NCBI GenBank assembly: GCA_022496185.1
Contig: WTXG01000003.1
Span: 1,054,001-1,118,000, forward strand
DNA length: 64,000 nt
Source: Multifurca ochricompacta
Taxonomy: Eukaryota > Basidiomycota > Agaricomycetes > Russulales > Russulaceae
Reading direction: 5' to 3'
Shown: positions 59,920-64,000 of the stretch, in pieces
How the letters are laid out: every line of letters starts with the position of its first letter
How positions within the stretch are numbered: the stretch's first letter is position 1
Notes under the pieces: model-generated
Database searches by the model: none
What the model was told of the DNA's origin: nothing
Seen by the model: only the letters and a program-made list of their open reading frames with translations
Position numbers and translations under genes: made by a program

Positions 59920-62900
59920 ATGGCCCTAAGAAGCCCATGTTCTATTTGTTGCTCATCTTGCGCATCTATATCAACGCTTAGTCTGGAAAATGATGTTGGG
60001 CCATTCTCTATGCAGAGTCTTCTTCCAGCAGGTACATTGTCCCTACCAATCTCACAGACGGAGCTCAGAAATGTTTGCGACCACTCACACACCACTGACG
60101 GTTGGCATTCTTTCCCCGGCAATGCCTTGCTTCCTCACCTGACCGATCGCGAAAGCGAAACTTTGTACCGTCACCTGGACTTCCTGATTGAACATAAGTT
60201 CTTCGCCGTTCAATGCAAGATTGGAGACTCTGGAGCAGCGCTCATCCTTCGCGTATACATTATTCCATATGACCTTCCAGGTGTTCAGGGAAAACTCAGA
60301 GTTCGAGATGAGGCTTCAGTTTTGAAGCCTGCCAGAGTTTGTCTGAGGAATGTAATGCCTCGAATCATACAAGATAAAAGCCTTTGGGATGCCCATGATC
60401 TTGAGCCTTCATCAAGTTCTCCATATTGCTTTCTAAATTCTGAAACGGTAACCACACCGTCCCCTTATACTGTCTTTGTCCTGGATCTCATTTACATTTT
60501 GAACCCAGGACAATTCTACTCTAGCAGAGATTTACAGTGACCTTCCCTCCCCAATGTTGGATTTAAGTTCTCAACCATCCGAATCTTCCAGCTTGAATGA
60601 TATGATATATGGAGTCATGCTTAGCCAACAGATCGCGGGTCTACGAAGCAGGCTCTATCCATATCAGAGAGAGTCAGTTTCAGCCATGCTTCTCAAGGAG
60701 ATGTCCGAGTCCAACGTACCCGATCCCCTTTATATTCCGGTTACGGGGCTAAACAAGACGGCTTTCTATTTGCAACCTGCTACCATGGAAATCTTACGAG
60801 AACGCCCTATGATTGCCCCACATCATGGGGGCGTGCTTTGCGAGGAATTGGGCATGTATTCTATTTCACTTTCGCCCTTGCGAAATAATACTTACCAGTT
60901 CTTTTGGCAGGAACTGGGAAGACAATCATGATACTTGCCTTGGTACTAGCAACTATAGACCAACTTTCCAAACCAGAACAGTCCATACATGACGCTCGAT
61001 CAATTATGACGCCACTAGCCTTCCGCCACTTCCCTCATCCCCAGTTTGAGGCTGCGCGCAAACGCTTATTCCGTCGCCGTTCGCGAGCACCTGCACGCGA
61101 CCATAATTCGTTTCCGCGTTTATTGGAAATCGTGCTTCATTATATACGAACATCCCCAGACGGCCTTCGTCTCCGTCAAAATACGGAATGGTTGCAAAAT
61201 CGAGGGCTCCAGTCTCTTATAGATCTCAACGCTCCGTTCTACCTCCAAAGTAAGGAACCAATGACATCATCACGTTCGCGGAGGAACAATACCGACCTTG
61301 GTTTCCGTAAGATGTATCTCACATCGGCCACATTAATAGTGGTTCCCCCGAACTTACTGGCTCAGTGGAACTCGGAGATCTTAAAACATTGCCTCGGACC
61401 AGACGAGTCGGACGATGCCCTTCGCTTCCTTGTCGTTAATCCAAAGGACGAGCTCCCTGTAGCAAGGCTTCTTGCCTCGAGTTACGATGTCAGTGTCTAG
61501 CATATAATTACAACTCTGCTGACCGTCACGTTATCAGATCGTACTTTTAAACCATGAGAGTAAGCACTCTCTGCTACGTTGTGTGTCAGAGGACTGCAAT
61601 TTTCGATAGCGTTTGCCAGAGAGGAGTCCAAATTTGACCGCGCAAAGGCGTTCACATGGAGTGTCTGCCAGTGTCCTGGTTACAATGATACTCGCGTTCC
61701 GGACTGCAGCTGTGATTCACCCAAGCTGTCTCCGCTCTTCCAAGTCCGCTGGAAGCGGCTCGTGGTTGACGAAGGTCATGTCCACGGGACCGATAGAACC
61801 AATATCAGTAAAGTTGCGAGCCTATTGAGCGTAGAGAGGAGGTGGCTTGTCACCGGTACACCTACAACAAACTTGCTCGGTATTAACCTACGCAGTGCAG
61901 AGATCGACGCTGAGCTCCAATACCCAGGCGACGTGTCTGAAGTAGATGACGTCTTGCCAACATGGGAAGATTTGGGCCATAGTTCCCCTGGCTCTAATAA
62001 CGCCCATACGGCCAATGCGGAGGCACTCGGCCCTCGGATCTGGACAAGATACGATAGAGAAGACCTTCGAAGGCTCGGAACGATGATGATCACATTTCTC
62101 CAACTACCCAGATTTGCTGCAGAAATCCACTTATTCAGCAGTCATGTAGTACATTCGTTGTTTGATTCCAGCGGCCCTCAACCTGGCGCTATCCAAGTTC
62201 TGAGGCAGGTCATGAATAGCATCATGATTAGGCATCAGTGGGGCTTTCCTTAGTTTCTCAAAGTATTCGCGTAATCTTTTCCTAGGATTGAGGACATTGA
62301 AACTGATGTCTCACTGCCTCCACTGGTACAAGAAACCGTGCTCCTGAGTTTGGATCCTCTTGCCATGAAGTCATACAATGCGCTTCAGGCCGTGATTACA
62401 ATTAATGCTGTGGATTCGGAGCGCAGGGACCAGGTGGGCAACCATTTTCTGCCTCTCAAATGCGCATTTACTAATTCATCCCCAGGACTATCTGTTCCAT
62501 CCGAACGTAAGTTTTGAATACGTCGCCCGTCATTCAAGTGGATCAAACACCTTCATGTAGAATACCGCATACCTAAAGCAACTGGTAGCAAACATGTCGC
62601 AGTACGCCCGCATGGCCCATCTCATTATCCCATGACTCACCGTCATAAAAGGTTGATGTTCTGGCACGTCGACGAGAGGCAATACAATGTTGATGAGCTC
62701 GTTAAGGCCACAGATACTATGGTAGAAAAGGCGCAAGACAGAGGGGTGTCCTCACGAGATACAGATGCACTCCGCGAGGCTAAGAAGCATATGTAAGCTA
62801 CTTAGAATCCCTTCATTTTACCGAAGTTCTTATACACCATATAGTATGCTGGCTGCGAATGATCACTTATGGCGCGCTATCCAAACAAACTCTACTCCTG

Positions 62901-64000
62901 AAATACCTTTTGTCGTCACGGGGATACCTCAGCCAATACTGGAAGCGTGGTCTGAGCTTTCGTGCACAGATGCGCTCCTCTTCCACCTTCAGTTCTGACG
63001 TCGTCCTTATGTTCCCCCAGCGACTTGTGAACTACGCGACATTGTTTTGGCCCGACCACTCATAGACGAAAGCAATTTGGTAGATGCCGGTCGCGCCCAG
63101 GCAGAGGAAGATAAGGCCCGAAACGTGCTTTTCCTACAATCCGTTCGCAAGAGGGCCAAAGGAGCGAAAGGACGGGCTATTGAGGAGAATATACGGGAGA
63201 CTCGCAAGGCTGAGGATGCAGCCCGTCAGCGCCACGATAAAGTAGTCGAGATGCAGAACGAATTACGCCTTGTAACAGAAAAGCAGCCCCCAAAACCTCT
63301 ATGGCTTCCCAAAGGGAGAAGGGCGGACTCGCTTTCACTGAACCTTCGGATCCCGCCTTGCAGGCGCCATTTTCAAAGATTTCCCTCGCCTGTGCTCATA
63401 TGATCACTTCCCGGTCGTCCAAGCTTAACTACCTGTTGAAGGAGGCATGGGATTTTTAACACGATGTCCGATTTTCGTTACTTATTTTTCCCAGGTTCTG
63501 GAACACTCCTCGACGGAGAAATTTTTGGTTTTTTCCAGTATGCCCCTGACGCTAGCTCACGTCGCTGATGCTCTTACTCTCGCGGGTGTCATGTTCCTTC
63601 AATACACGACTGCTTCGCCAGTGCATATTCGCCAACAGTATGTCACGACTTTTGAGACGTCTGATAAATATCGAGTATTCCTTATGGAATTGAAACACGG
63701 GTCCCGTGGTTTGTGAGTACCTGCTATTACAATTGTCTCCATGTCTTGTTCCTGAAGATGTGTAGAAATCTGATCTCCGCTTCTCGAGTCGTATTTTGTG
63801 AACCTGTCTGGAAGGCGGACGTGGAAGCGCAAGCCATTAAGGTGCGTTATAAATGACTCTGTCCTTGGATAAATTCAATCTTGTCAATCATTTACTCGTC
63901 ATCAGCGAGTCCATCGGATCGGGCAAACTAAACCAATCACTGGTTAGTTGACGCCCTCATGGTTCTCCTTTTATCCTCACCGCAATCTCAGTGAAGACGC
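59920..64000 (+). CDS. SNF2-family ATPase (runs off window end)
   Basis: Swi2/Snf2-type DNA translocase, Rad5/SHPRH-like by layout. The N-terminal 200 residues have no named domain. [17 protein letters not shown] and [20 protein letters not shown] are motifs Q and [13 protein letters not shown]a, [11 protein letters not shown] (DEGH), [18 protein letters not shown]; the second lobe has [19 protein letters not shown] and [11 protein letters not shown]. Clear exon borders: ..60851, 60911-61488, 61538-61559, 61610-62237, 62286-62433, 62486-62506, 62561-62601, 62652-62792, 62845.., ..63719, then more. Introns at 60852 (GCATGT) and after 63443 (GCATGG) need GC donors. A large insert lies between the lobes. 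The frame breaks near 63298 (one base missing) and the joins near 60500 and 62900-63030 are unclear. No RING finger was found inside the window. Confidence 0.85.

Overview
The window reads as nuclear DNA of a filamentous basidiomycete, most likely an agaricomycete. The basis is densely packed single-copy eukaryotic genes, many introns of about 45-70 bases with GT..AG ends, and proteins that match fungal families (MDM12, MRP51, PAM17, IML1, a Zn2Cys6 factor, an Asi-type RING ligase, a DUF7598 membrane protein). I see no tRNA or rRNA gene, no transposon and no CRISPR array. Species and chromosome cannot be fixed from the sequence alone.

Layout. 1-4.4 kb: 5' part of UPF1 (-), divergent HYPK (+), MRP51 (-). 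5.4-13.4 kb: nucleotide-sugar transporter (+), MDM12 (+), ELP3 (-), Golgi-type apyrase (+). 14.2-25.6 kb: PWWP/Tudor-like protein (-), Zn2Cys6 transcription factor (-), a 2.5 kb stretch with no confident gene, F-box/WD40 protein (+). 26.3-33.6 kb: cyclophilin PPIL1 (-), D-aminoacyl-tRNA deacylase (+), PGS1 (-), Asi-like RING ligase (+), R3H-like gene (-). 34.6-45.9 kb: coiled-coil/AT-hook protein (+), PCL-type cyclin (+), NAA20 (+), IML1 (-), a short proline/serine-rich protein (+). 46.6-51.8 kb: single-pass membrane protein (+), DUF7598 membrane protein (+), CCHC/PSP protein (-), glutaredoxin-like protein (-). 51.8-64 kb: CCCH-ankyrin-AAA+ protein (+), single-pass membrane protein with SH3 domain (+), PAM17 (-), 5' part of an SNF2 ATPase (+) that runs off the end.

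There is no operon-like pathway, but several genes touch protein synthesis and its quality control (UPF1, HYPK, NAA20, ELP3, DTD1, MRP51) and mitochondrial upkeep (MDM12, PGS1, PAM17, MRP51). Many pairs are divergent with short shared promoters.

A striking feature is a set of about twenty places where a conserved reading frame resumes only if one base is taken to be missing. All the clear cases go in the same direction (one base lost, sense strand). They are absent from many genes but concentrated in a few (the Asi-like ligase, and above all the CCCH-ankyrin-AAA+ gene). Assembly error is the simplest explanation; gene decay is the alternative. At least three introns appear to use GC instead of GT at the donor.
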